64,000 nucleotides of DNA, from the NCBI GenBank assembly GCA_001598975.1, contig BBXU01000913.1:1-64000 (forward strand), given 5' to 3'. This document shows positions 1 through 12,400 of this stretch, piece by piece; within the stretch, counting starts at the first letter, position 1; each line of letters opens with the position of its first letter. Below the pieces are notes generated by a model. It saw only the letters and a list, made by a program, of their open reading frames with translations, searched no databases and was not told the DNA's origin. The DNA is from Parachlorella kessleri. Taxonomy: Eukaryota > Chlorophyta > Trebouxiophyceae > Chlorellales > Chlorellaceae. A program made the translations under genes and the position numbers.

Positions 1-2245
1 AGATGTTGCGCACGGCGCCTGGGCACCCCGGGTTTGACACGCAGCCGTCAGAGTCCAGGAAGAAGGGCATGGTGCCGTTGTTGCCGCGGTCGTTGCTGTC
101 GCGCAGGATCACACGGACCACGCCGTAGCTGTCGTGGTTGCGCTCGGGGGCGAACACTTGCACCTGCACAAGCCAGGGTGGCCAAGGCAGGGGATCATTC
201 TTGCGACTGCGGGCGTGCTTGGCATGTGCCAGTGAAATTTTGATGAGATGGATGAAACACCATGAGAAACCCCCATGCCAGCTCCGGAGCTCTGGATCCA
301 TGCGAGCACCATGCTTTGCATCCTGATGACACTGGCCTGCTTCGTTGCCAGCAAGGACCCAAGCTCCTCTGCTCATGTGGCAACCATCCAGCCAGCACCC
401 AGCACCCAGCCAGCCAGGCCGGTAGGTAGGCAGGCAGCCAGTCGGGCTGCTGGTAGGCATGAGGCACATCTTGATGAGACATCATTGAATGCATTGCGAC
501 GACGATATGCAGCATGGCACTACATGGTTTGTAAGGCTCCCACTGCCATAGTGCGAACCGCGGCGGCCCTGTTGAGTCACCCCGCAGCCTGCGCACCTGG
601 TTGGCCCCGGTGGCGGGCGCGGTGGTTGTGGTGCTGTTGTGGGAGTACATATACTCCATGGCGCTGCCTGCACGCCATCCACCAAACCATACCTCGTCTG
701 TCTTGCGCTCGTAGTAGTTTGCATTTGAGGAGAAGCGACGCTTGGGGAGCCCAGCTGCTGTATATATTGTCAACCGCCTGTTGACGTGACAAGTGTGTCA
801 GGCAGCGACCGACTGTCACCCCGTCAGCAACAGCGTGTCATAGAGGTACTGCCCTGCCACTACTTTTCTCGACGGGGGGCTTCCAAACTGTGCAACATGC
901 ATGAGAGCTGGCACTAAGAAGCGTTCCTGCCGCAGTCAGGCCCCCGGCATGCTGCCCGACGTGCCACCTGTCCCCTCACAGCGTGTTCACAGCATCTCAA
1001 CTGCCAGGCACCGCCCCCCTCCTGCCCCCTTACCATTGACAAGGTGCATCTTGGCCCAGTAGGAGATGGCAAAGTCGCCGCCCTGGCCATACTGTAGGCC
1101 CGGGATGGACACATAGCTCTTCTGGCTCTGCAAGGGTGGACAGAGACAAGGCAAGCACGACGCAGGGTTGGTCGCACCCCGTCTGACCCTGCTTGCGCAG
1201 GTAAAACCAGCTTACCAGGCGAACCCAAATGAGAATGCCAGCATGCAACTGTCGGTGCAGGCGCAATGTGCCGGTGCATCGTATTATGATATCTCAGGGG
1301 CCGTTGCGGGCAAGGCAACCGCCCTTACTGCCATGACACCTCCCCTCCAGCTGCCACTCTCGAGTCACCGGGAACAAAAGCCCAGGCCTTGTGGCCCCCC
1401 TGTCACACATACCTTGTCACACACCAGCACGCTGCCAGCCTCCGGGTCTTCCTGGTCCCACCCAATGTTGTGTGCGACACCCTGGTAGGCACCCTCCGGG
1501 TACGCGGACGCCAGGCTCCCATCTGCTAGCACACAATGCCAGCACAGACACGCCGTAGGAACCTTGTTGGCTGGAGGGGTGTGTTCCTGCTGCCGGGTTA
1601 GTTAGGTTTGCAGAGCGCACATGGGCATGCACAGGCGTCGGAGGTGCGGGCCTGCAGCTGGATGTCGGTTGCTGCGGTGCATACCACTGTGGGGACATAA
1701 TCGCGTCTGCTTGCGCTGTTGGGCTGATGCCCCGCTGTACACCGTCATGTTCAAGCACATCTTGGAATATCGAGCATGTGATAGCCTGGCAGCCTCCGGC
1801 ACGCGCACTTACTAAGGAGTGGGAAGTAGGCCACCGGCTCCGGGAACCCAACACCGCCGCTGCCGCCAGGCTGCACCTTGCACACAGAGGCAACAGTGGG
1901 TGCGCAGCAGCTCTACTGGTACAGCGGCTGTTTGAGACGACTCCGCGGCACATGCTAGTTGGCATGGGCAACACATCATTAGTTCTAGGCTAAGCAACTC
2001 TGGCGCTGAACAGTTAACGTGAAGCTTCCGCATGGCTTGGCTGGTCACATGACTATGACAGGATGAAAGAGTGCCATAGGAATGTGAGAAGAGGGAGCCG
2101 GCCCTGGCAGGCTGTCTGTGCGCCCCAGCGTGCCTACCTGCACCTGTAGGAGCGCTCTTGCAGGGGCAGCTGCTGCTGGCCCCAAACGTGCAAGGCATGA
2201 CAGCACAGCTGCCGCAACAAGTGCAGGATAACCTGCTCGTCTCAT
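1..2245 (-). CDS. Secreted LamG-like (concanavalin A-like lectin fold) protein, 5' part
   Basis: Exons in coding order: 2245-2138, 1876-1813, 1525-1413, 1127-1034, 757-597 and 163 to beyond base 1; all junctions keep frame. The 36-residue first exon is a signal peptide (MRRAGYP followed by an Ala/Leu/Val core and AAAAPARA). The second starts a LamG-like module (FPEPVAYFPLL). The fourth reads YVSIPGLQYG then GGDFAISYWAKM, the usual 'g-F-tis-W-k' strand of laminin-G/pentraxin folds. Later exons carry NSTTTT and NDRGNNGT, possible N-glycosylation sites. It is probably an extracellular or cell-wall carbohydrate-binding protein. No catalytic residues are visible and the C-terminus lies outside the window, so the domain assignment rests on pattern only. 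Alternative acceptor for exon 2: 1870. Confidence 0.6.
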
Positions 2246-3123
2246 TATGGCCCTCCTGCTAAAATCACAGCACTGCTTGCTCCTGGCCCAGCTGTCCTAG
2301 GAAGGGCCCGATTTGCGCCCCCTCCCAGGCCCTGATGAACGTCAAGAAAGCCCTGTCCACTGGCAGGAGCAGCAACAACAGTCTGGTTATGGCTGCAACG
2401 TGGCTGAGCAAGTCTAAAGCAAAGACTGGCAAGGGCTAGCGGATGCGAGCGAAGCTGTCCAAAGATGGAAATGAACAGCCACCGTCCTCGTTCAAGTGTG
2501 TTCTTAGAGTCTTCTTGTTACCTGCCTTACTAAGAGGCAAGGTTGTGGTAGGCAAGGCCACCTCAGAGAGTGGTGGTTGCAGTCTGACTCAGCAGGAACC
2601 CAGGGGGCTGCGTTCGCCAGCACAACCTAACGGCTACACAAGAGCCATGCACGATATTTATCACAGGGACTGGGTGGCTGTGAGGAGGCGTTAAGTTTCC
2701 TGGACCTGCCGAACTGCCAGTACGCGGCAGTACAGCCCCATGCGATGACAAGGTCGTATTGAACCATAATCTGAGATGTGGTGTAGGAACATCATGGGTC
2801 AACAAATGTGTCGACATGAGCTACCACCGCTAGCAGCCGCCTTCGGCCACTGTCGGACAACCCAAAACGTCCAGCCTACGGCAGTTCTACGCTTTCGGTT
2901 CATATGATCATGCACACAAGAGATCCTACAAGCTGGTGGGAGCACCAATGGCAACTCCCTTTACTGTCCTCGAAGAGCCAGGCATTGCAGCGGGGGTGTG
3001 AGCGCGCATGCGCCCGAAGTACATTGTGGGCAGGACAGACCTTGGCAGTTGAGTTGCACCCAAAGCTTGGTGAGCTGAACAGGACACCCCGTTAGAAGAA
3101 GCCGAGCAAGCTCGAGCAACACT
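2246..3123. promoter_or_regulatory. Divergent intergenic region, LamG gene / KCR1
   Basis: This 878-bp gap separates two start codons that point away from each other, so it must hold both promoters and 5' UTRs. I see no convincing coding exon, repeat or clear TATA box. Confidence 0.4.
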
Positions 3124-5610
3124 ATGGACTGGGGAAAGGTTCTGGATCAGTTCGTGCCCTTGCCACCAGTGGCCCGGGCACTGATCCTCCCTAACAACTT
3201 GCAGCGTGGACTACTACTGCTGCAGTCCCACCGGGCAGGGCTCGCTTTGATTGCTGTCGCGCTACTCCTACTTGTGCTAGCGGTGTTGAGGGCTGCCATC
3301 GCCATCGGGAAGTATATCTACACCTACTTCATCAGGCCTGGCAACATGCTGCAGCAGTACGGCAGCTGGGCTGTGGTCACAGGGTGAGCAAGGGAGTATG
3401 TGGGGTACCTTGCCGATACCCTCCATGACGTCGTGCTTGAGATTCTTGTTGTGCCACGCCGTTCACTCGCTGTCAACTTTGTATGTCTACAGGTGCACAG
3501 ATGGCATAGGGAAGGCTTATTGCTATGCACTGGCCAAGAAAGGTAGGGACACCGGAGACACCAGTGGTGTCCCCTTGCTTAAGGAAGTATTCGTGAGACC
3601 CTAGCTGGGCAGCTGCTGCTGTACCAGCTGCGCTCTTTTGGCTAGCCAACCTGTGCAGCCTGCTTTGCTGGGCATCAGTTGTGGCTGCTGTCACTGCCCC
3701 CTGCTGCCCCTCCGGCGGCTGCGCCCACCTGTCTCCGCCATAACTGTTGATGAAATACTGGTGGACTTTGAAGCGGGTGGGCGCAAGCCAGCGGACCCCC
3801 CCTTGTGCTGTGCCATACTATCCCTGGCGTCCCCGTGTCTCCCCCAGCGCCCTTGTAAAGGCCATACCTAGTTCTTCCCAGCCAGTGTCGCGGTGCGCGA
3901 AATGTTAGGACTGGACTCTCCCACTTTGTGCCTACAGGCCTAAACCTGGTGCTAGTGTCTCGCACCGAGTCCAAGCTGGCAGCCATGGAGGAGGAGCTGC
4001 GCTCCAAGCACAGCGTCAAGCTCAAGCACTGCGCCGTGGACCTGTGCCAGGCGACCGACGCCGACTATGCCCGGCTGGCGGAAGTGCTGGAGGGGGTGGA
4101 TGTGGGGGTGCTGGTGAACAATGCGGGCATGTCGTACGACCACCCCGACTACCTAGAGACTATTGACGACGACTTGCTGAGGGATATCATCACCATCAAC
4201 ACGCTGGCGCCCACCAGGGTGGGTGCGCAACGAGGGACTGGTTGCGCTGTAATACCCGATGGAATGGAGGACCCCTGGTGGGCCCCAAGTGCTGGGTGCG
4301 TGGCGCACAAGCGGTGCCGCAAGCTAGCAGCGCAGGCCAGAGGGTAGAAGCACAGGCAGCTGGGTACTTCTCAGACTTTTGGGGCCCATGTGGGCTGCTT
4401 GGGGTGCTCCCGCCCCCGCCCCTTGCCCCGGCTGTATCACCTGGCAGCAGCCATGCACTCCCCGTGCCGCCCATGTCCTCTGTCGGGCACCAGTTTCCTT
4501 GAATGAATGTGCCTGCCCCTCCTTGTTGCAGCTGTCCAAGCTGGTGCTGACGGGCATGAAGGAGCGGCGGCGGGGCGTGATCGTCAACGTGGGCAGCGGC
4601 ATCTCCACCGTGGTGCCCAGCGGGCCGCTGCTGGCCGTCTACACCGCAACCAAGGTGCCCTAGACCATGTCGCTGGCGGCGCTACTGAGCCGCTCTCGGC
4701 CGGCTGTTGTTGGTGCTGTGACTGCTGTGCCAGGGCACCAGCGTCGGTGCTTCTTTAGAGATGGGATTGCACTGTGCCACGCCTCTCCATCCGTTTGCTC
4801 AAATGCCCCTCGGCCGGCACGTCCAGCCGCTCCAATATCAGAATGCTACCCACATAAGCCAAATCCTCCTTGTGTTTGCCTTCGTGCCTGCAGGCTTACA
4901 TTGAGGCCTTCAGCCAGTCGCTGGACGCGGAGGTGCGGGAGTATGGGGTGCGGGTGCAGAACCAGGCGCCCATGTTTGTGGCCACCAAGATGGCCAAGAT
5001 CCGGCGCGCCAGGCTGGACGCCCCCACCCCGCAGGCCTGGGCAAAAGCCGCGGTGGCCCAGATTGGCCAAGAGACCAGCCTGTCGCCCTACTGGTTCCAC
5101 GGGCTGCAGGTGCGCCGGCAGGCGGTCGCAGTGCTGTGGGCTGTTGTGGGCGGATGGCAGTGGGCGGGGCATCCCTAGCGAGTGGGCGGCCAGGGGGAGG
5201 TTGGGGAGGGAGCTGTGTATAGAAGCACAAATGTGCAGGCTTCTTGATGAGTACATAGCTGTCCTGCTTTGCAGTGCCCTTGCTGACTACTGCCTTGCAT
5301 TCGCTTGGCGGTGTTGGGGTCAGGGCTATACTTATAGCGGGTGCCAGCCGGCTGCCTAGCTGGGTGGTTTGCCTGCGCTGCGCTTTGCATGACAAAAGTT
5401 GTTGTGCACATGTGTGCCGTGCAGATAGCGGGTGTCAGGCTGCTTCCCAGCTGGGTGATAGCGGGCCAGGTGATGCGCATTCACAAGGGCATGCAGCGCG
5501 CCTGGTACCGCAAGCAGGCGCGCCTCGCGGCCCAGGGAGCTGCGTCAGCGCTTCAAGAGGCCGGGGAGGGAGAGGAGGGGGCCAGCCAGGAAGCAAAGAA
5601 GGGCAATTAG
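3124..5610 (+). CDS. KCR1: Very-long-chain 3-oxoacyl-CoA reductase (ER fatty-acid elongase ketoreductase)
   Basis: Exons 3124-3383, 3493-3542, 3938-4218, 4532-4654, 4894-5109, 5425-5610; 371 aa, close to plant KCR and animal HSD17B12. This enzyme performs the NADPH-dependent reduction of 3-ketoacyl-CoA in the ER elongase complex. A hydrophobic segment (about residues 38-58) anchors the N-terminus. The short-chain dehydrogenase motifs are intact: TGCTDGIG (86-93) for cofactor binding, LVNNAG, the catalytic Ser in NVGSGIS, and Tyr/Lys in YTATK. The protein ends KKGN, a C-terminal KKxx ER-retrieval signal like that of HSD17B12. The start is the first ATG of the hydrophobic N-terminus. Intron 5 holds a degenerate copy of the beginning of exon 6 (see 5334-5370). 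Confidence 0.92.
5334..5370 (+). repeat. Degenerate copy of KCR1 exon 6 start
   Basis: This intron segment matches the first 37 bases of exon 6 (5425-5461) with a few substitutions and small shifts. Both begin ATAGCGGGTG and share AGCTGGGTG. The copy reads IAGASRLPSWV in the exon frame, against IAGVRLLPSWV in the real exon. Confidence 0.6.
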
Positions 5611-6438
5611 GGGGTCATGGGGCAGGCCGTGGCCGTTTTGGCGGCGCGCCTAGTGGGCTGGATCGCCCTCTGTTGTTGTTGGTGAAAGCTGGGCGCATGG
5701 TGAAGCGAAGCGGAAAGCCCCTGCTGTGTCTGGTATCTTGGAACTCCAGAGCGTAGGTACTGTGATGCAGCTTTATGTCCAGGCTGCTCTGCTATGCAAA
5801 CATGTGGCCTGATATTGGTAGGACTCTGCGAGATTACGGGTCTTGCTGGATGTGTTGACTCTAGGGTTCTGCCTGGGCAGCAGCCCGGTGACATAAGTGC
5901 AGAGAAGCAATCACCAGCCAACTATAATCCCTGCCTTCATGGCTGGCAACTGCGCTGCAGAACATCAGCAAAATGGATCCGTTTGGCACTCACATGCAAA
6001 TGTGGTGGCTCCAAGGATCGAGTCCCCCTGAGTCAAGGTCTCTCGCTGCCAGCCTGCCTTGTTGTCGGTTGGGTGACGGGACCAACAGTCACAAGGATGA
6101 GCCTGCTGTGCTGCCAACGCCGCGCAAACCAGGCATTACCAACGACGGGCTGGGAGCTCGGGCAAGGAACATGCACATTCTACATCCAGCCCTGTTACTC
6201 CAACTCATCTCTCACTCCCTGCCAACCATTTCAGTAACCAACGACGGCCTGCCAGCCGACATTCCTTGCAACCAGCTAGCTCAGGCCAGCTGACGCCAAA
6301 ACGGCCATGCAAATTAGGCAAAGGGCGCATGTAGCATGCATCCAGCCCCATCAGTACAGTTCGCCCCTGCCCTCCCTCCGTTGGCATTGCCTGCCACTAT
6401 CACCCAATGACAACACCATGTGCCGCCCTCTCGCCCCG
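5611..6438. other. Convergent 3' region between KCR1 and MMS19
   Basis: Two genes end here facing each other, so this 828-bp stretch is expected to be two 3' UTRs plus spacer. I found no supported exon. The decamer ccaacgacgg occurs twice, about 100 bp apart, without an obvious role. Confidence 0.5.
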
Positions 6439-9400
6439 TCACACGAGCCAGGCCTGCCGCGCCTGCGCCGCTTGCAGGCGGACCGCCCTCCTGTTGTCAT
6501 CCAGAGCCGCCACCAGGCCCCCCAGTACCTCCTCACGGTAGGGGTGGATGGCTGCGTATGGCAGCTGAACCTGAAACAAGGAGTGCCAACTAGTATCCTG
6601 TCAGACCTGGGTTAGCTAGTCCCGCTACTCCCACATCGCAGGAGTATGCTAACTTCAACACATGCCCGTGGGCCAAACCTTGCAAGCAGCTCAGGTACAG
6701 GGGACATGCTTGTCTCATTGCGCACCATCTTCGGTCATGAGCTGGTTCCTGGTCCAAAGTCCCCATGTGCTGTGAGACAGCGGTAACTGTTAAGGAGCTT
6801 CAGCCCTCCCATGCAGACCAAACTGCGCCAAATACTACCCTGCAGTCACGTGGAAGACTGGCTTCCCCGCCACTCAAGGCTAAGCAGGACGCCACTCACC
6901 AGCAAGAGCAAGCCTTGAGCTGCTCGCTCCCGCACTTGCGCAGAGGAGCGGTATTGCAGCGCAGCCAGCAGGGCTGGCACAGCCTGGAGGAGCAGGCCCT
7001 CCATCTGCTGCCGTCCTGCAGTGTGGTGGGTGCGACAGATTCTAGACCTTGGCAGCATGCGAACATAGGCAACAAAGCAACCCGCGCACGGGTCAGGTAG
7101 ATGGCTTTCTAAGCAGCTAGGTCGCAATCACACCACGCCTACAGGTGCCATGGCGCCTACCAGCAGTGTTACACGGCCCGTGTTCCATGCCCGGGTCCCC
7201 ATGGGATTCCTTCATCCCTACCCTTTCTTCCTCCTGTCGCACATACCTTCCTCAGCCATCAATGCCTCACACATGACGTCCACCAGCCCCAGCACGAGCC
7301 CCTGCTCCTCTCCCCTGCCGCCTCCTGCTGCCGCCTGACTAGCCGAGGAGCCCTCCTGCTCTATGCCAGCAGTTGCGGTCTGTGGGCCCGCCTGCCCCTC
7401 CGCGAGCAGCGCAGCCAGGCAGCGTGGCACCCACGGCAACACCTGCGGCCAGGCAGCACGCAGAACCCCCGGCGGCGCCGCATCCAGCAGGTGTGCCAGG
7501 GCTAGCGCAAGTGGGGAGGCGGTGGCAGCTGCTGACTGGGCCGCTGCTGTGGCTGTTGTTGCTGACGATGGTGGTTGGGAGGGAGAGGGCGGTAATGACG
7601 AGGACTGCAGCGCTCCCAGCAGGGCGCCGGACTGCACCGTGAACAGGCGCTGCTGCCACAGCGGCTTCACCACTGCGTGCATCTGTGGCCCGAGGTCTGG
7701 CAGTGCGAGGGCGGCAGTGGTCAGGCTCTCGCGGCCGCTGCCGCTGCCATTAGAGGTGCCTGGCAGCTGGGATACTCCTTGCTGCTGCCCAGGAGAGGTG
7801 AGAACCGCGCCAAAAAGGCGCGCCACTTCCGCCACCTGGAGCAGGCGGTGCCCGCCTGCGGGGCCGGTGGCAGCATGCATAGCATCCGGGGCGGTTGATT
7901 CAAGCATGAGGACCTCAACGCCCTCCGCACCGCCCTCTGCCACGCTGGCAATGGCGCCTGCGCCGCCTGCGCTTGCGTCCTCTGTCTCAGCCAGCTCAGC
8001 ATCCCTCAGCAGGCCCAGCGCGCCAGCCAGCACCCCGTCCCCAGCTGGGTGGGCCCGCATGACTAAGCCCCTGGTCACGAGGGCCAAGCATGCCCAGGCT
8101 GAACGCAGCGAGGCAGCGCCCTGGGGACCTGCCAGCAGCGCAGCTGCAGTGTCTGGCTCAGGCGCCCCGGGTGCCCCCATGGTGAGGGGGAAGAGATGGC
8201 GCTCCAGTAAGCAGTGGATGACCTTGTGAAGCTCAGGTCCGTCTGTGGGTGACAGCAAGGTTGTTCTTTAGTCACAAAGACAACTAGTGTCAAACAGCAC
8301 AGTAGTGCAAACCTAAGCGCAGGCACACCCAGCATGACACATAGGAGTTCTTGGATTATGCAACTCACAGCAGGTCAGCTGCAGGGTACATCTCACCCTT
8401 CCACTGCTTGCAACCAATGCCAGCACACACCAAGCCCAGGGACCACGCCTATCCTTCGTGTCACAGACAACCAGGCATTAGCTCAAAGAATCACCTGGCC
8501 GCCACTTGTTGAGCGTGCTGGCCACAGCCAGTGCTGCCCAGCCAGCAGGGCTGCTGCCAGCACATGGCTGCGGCTCCACTGCTTGGCTGAGCAGCATGGC
8601 CAGCAGGCTTTCCAGCTGCCCTACGGACATCCCTGCATGGGCCGACAGCACAGCAGGGCGCAGCGCTGCCAGCACTGCAGAACAAGCTGTCATCTGCAGG
8701 GGTGCCGCGCCCTCCACGTGAGCTGGCGCTGCGGCTGCTTGGCCAGCTGTGACGGAGGCAGCCGCACGCGCGCGGGCCGCAGCAGCGCTCTGTAGGTGGG
8801 TGATAGCACCAGAATCCTCCAAGAAGGATTGCTGGGCAGGCTCACTAGCTATGCAGACCGCCTGGAAGATTGTGGAAGCGACGGCACCCACGAGCTTGTC
8901 GTCTGCTGCATGGGGAACCTCCTGCATCAAGGCAGGAGAGTAGGCAGGATGATGAAAGCGCATGTCAACCTCCATTAGAAGTGGGATAGGGAGCTGCTGG
9001 CATGCCAAACGTCAGGCATTGATCCCTTTGGAATCATGAGATCTGGCCGAGTTCGGTAGTCATGACTCAAAGCAATGCTAGCTCCTAGAAAGTGCAGGGC
9101 AGAACACGCCAGGGCTGCCCGGATGAGGGCAGGACTAGTAAAGAAACTTGCCTTGCTAGGCAGCGCCATCACAGCCTGGAACAGCCCTCGGGCGAGAGGA
9201 TCCACGCCTTCTGCTGCTGCCTCCGCAGCTCCAGCTGCTGCTGGCTCCCCTGCCGGCTGTGGAGCCAGCGCGGCAGCCAGCACCTCCCTCGCTGCACCCA
9301 GCAATTCCTCCAGCAGCTCTTGAGGTGAGGAGGGGCCCAGCACAGCGCAACCCTGCCCGTCAGCCTGTTCCAGTGCGGATGAGCCTGTGCCAGCCCCAGG

Positions 9401-12400
9401 AGACACAGCCGCTGGCAGCAGCTGGTGGATGGCGGAGCCCAGCAGGGAGAGAGCCTCCCTGCGGCAGGCAGGATGGCAGCCTGCAAGCGCCTTCACCGCT
9501 GCCAGAGCGGCGCGCTTTGGAGCGGCTGCTGCCGCTGGCTGGACTGAGGCTGCAGGGGCCCCAGCTGGGGCTGGCACTGGTTGACCGCTGGCTGTCCCAG
9601 CAGCCGCGGCAGCCAGGGGCCGGAGCGCACGCTGTGCCACAAGCTCGGCATGCGGCCCGACCCCGGCCAGTGCACAAAGCGCTGCTGTGGCAGCCCCTGC
9701 CAGGCCGCCAGCTTCCCCAAGCTGCTGCTGCTGCTGCTGCTGGCTCTGGGAGGGTGCAAAGGCTGAGCTTGAGGCCCTGAGGATGCAGGCTACCAAGGCG
9801 TCCACAGCTGCCTGCGCCTGAGCCCCTGGCAGCTGGTCGCTCGTCCCAGGGATGCTGAACAGCGTCTGCAGAACCCTCAGCCGCAGTGCTGCCTCACGCC
9901 CAGGGCTGTACAGGCTCCTCTCTGCAGCCCACAGCTCAGGCTGCGTCTCGCCATCACCGTCTCCACTGCTGCTGATGTCGCTGGTAGGAGGGAGGCCCCA
10001 TAACACTGCCTGAAGGAGGTCATGCAGCAGCTGAGGCTGCCAGGAGCCGCTGCTGCCGCTCTCGCTGCCGCTGCCGGCAGCTGCAGTCGTGACCCCCTTC
10101 TCCGCTTGCAGCAGGCTCAGCAGCACTTGCAGCGCCAGGCAGCGAGCCACCAGGGCATTGCCGTCATTGCTGAGCGATGGCTGGGCGGCGGGAGCTGCCG
10201 GTGCCGCCAGGGGGAGAACTTTGGGCATGACCAGACTGTGAAGTCGGGACGTGGCAGGCTCTCCTGCTTGACACACCTGTCAAGCCAGAAGTGAAGCATG
10301 CTCAGGAAGCAAATACTATTGTTCTGGTGAAGGCTGGTAACTATTGATGAGGTCGAGTTTGCAAGCAATCAGGAAACAGCAGACGGCAAGGGACTGGAAT
10401 TATTGCGATAAGGTGCACCTGCAAGTATTCCCTGACCTCACAAGGCGGCCCGCCTTCACTTGGGCTACGCCCTTACCAGACGGCGGGGCTGAGAGCAACG
10501 GCGCAAGCAAAACCGCATAGCAGTCACCAGCAAGCTAGCACACTTACCGCGGCCAGCACCGTCGTGGCGGCCCTGACTCGTGCCACCCTCCTGGCAAAGG
10601 CCGCTCCCCCGGCCTCCCCAACGCCTTCCGCTGGGAGGCAGGCAAACAAATCCTGAACTGCCACGTCTTCCCAAACTGCTTCCAACAGCTCCCAATGATC
10701 CTCCTTGCAGGAAACCTGCATTGTCACAGCTGCAGAAAGAAATGAGACCGCACACAGCAGCAAAAATGGTAAGGGTGCCAGGGGAGGCATGTCATGGACC
10801 GAGACAGTTAGTAAAAGGTGGAGGCCATGACACAGAAGGGCTGTAAGTCTGACGAGCATGGAGCAGCCCCATGCACAACAGCAGGTTGGTGCGAGGGGGC
10901 AGCACAGAGCAAGGGAGGAGGGGAGGGGTATCCCCAAACCAACACAACACCGTCACGTGGCCACACAAGGCACCCCGCCCACCACCGGCCCACCTGCAGC
11001 AGCCGAGACAGGCACTGGGCAGCAGCAAGCGGCACCTCGTTGCCTCCCAAGCCCACACCGGGAGGCTCTACACCAGGCGTGGGAAGCAGCTCCGCCTTGA
11101 GGGCTCCCCAGATGGCACTAGCATTGCCTACCAGCGGTCCAAAGCCCCAGCGCTGAGCGCAGGTAGCAAGCACTGACAGAGAGTCCAGCTTGGCCTGCCT
11201 GCAAGGGCCCACATGCAAAAGACTGTGGCTAGTAATGCAAAGATATCCACAAAATAAGGTCAACTTGTGTGGTGCAAGCCCCGGGGACTGTTCATCACAA
11301 AACCCCAACAGACATGCTGGGGAGGGTTGTGCCCCTGCCTGGTCTATGACCACCCCTTAATATAAGCACTGCTGTTGTCACTCCTGCCACCGACGCTCTC
11401 TTGGCTTCTGCTGACAGCGCAGTAAGCACTTCCATACTCCGCATGGCGGCGTGTGGCGGCCCTGCGCGTCGGGTCCCGCCCAGGCGCGCAGCATACGGGG
11501 CAGGGACCGCCCAAAACGGCCTACAGTCTGACTGGCCCTGCTGCACTGTCATTGGTTTCAAAACGCCTCCTGGCCTCTTGCCCTTTGAAGACTTATTAGA
11601 CAAGGTTCTTTGGGGTCCCACGCTCGCTGCGACAGCAGACCAACGGGCCGGCCGCGGACGAGCTGATCATGCAGCCCAACTACTCGCCTTTCGGCTGCGA
11701 CGTTAGTTGCGTGGCCTTTCCCCAAGAGCAGCTAGCCAAGGATGCGGAGCACATCTGCAGCAGGGCGTGCTGCTACTCCCAAGTCTGCGGCAACCTCTAC
11801 GTCTGCTCTACAAGTAAGCTGTCATTACGCTTTCCTGCCAGCCAATTGAAGGGACCTCAGTGCGCAGGGGGGGCTGAGCTATCTGGAATCCCAGGGGCCA
11901 CGCATCCGGTGCCAGCATGACGCCTTGGGGGAAGCGCCTAGGTTGATAGATGCGGGCGGCAGGGTGAGAAAATTTTGTGAACCTCCATACTGGCACAAGA
12001 ACAAGGCAGCCTGCATCTGATGGCGATGTGACCAGCTGCTAAATTCTGCAGGTGGCACCACACACATCTGTGACCAGAACTGCAACCAGAGGATATACTA
12101 CGACAACTATCGCACCATCTGCCGGCTTAGCAAGCGCCTTTTCAACAACACTGAGGCTAGCATGAGCGAGGGCTTAAGGTAACACCTGCTGACGTCCGGC
12201 AGTTCCCAACTGGCAACTTTGGTCTGTATACAGCAGCACACCAGCCTGACCACTAAGCCAAAGGCTTGCCAGTGCTGTGCTCAGCTTGTGTCAGTCCCTG
12301 TCCCTTTGCCAAGATATCCTCACGCTCAGCCCCGACGGTAACAGCGCTGCTAATCCCGTGCAGGAAGCGTGGCAGTGATGCTGGAGACCTCGACCGGCTA

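Noticed and set aside
7363..8229. A 288-codon open frame on the plus strand
   Set aside because: It is antisense to MMS19 exon 11, whose minus-strand frame matches the family (HKVIHCLLERHLF, PLWQQRLFTVQSGALLGAL). The plus frame is Ala/Ser/Pro composition noise from GC-rich codons.
9721..9745. CTG repeat
   Set aside because: It codes a plain glutamine run in MMS19 exon 9; short Gln/Ala codon runs are common across this window.
9259..9780. A 173-codon plus-strand open frame
   Set aside because: It is antisense to MMS19 exon 9 and lacks any recognisable motif.
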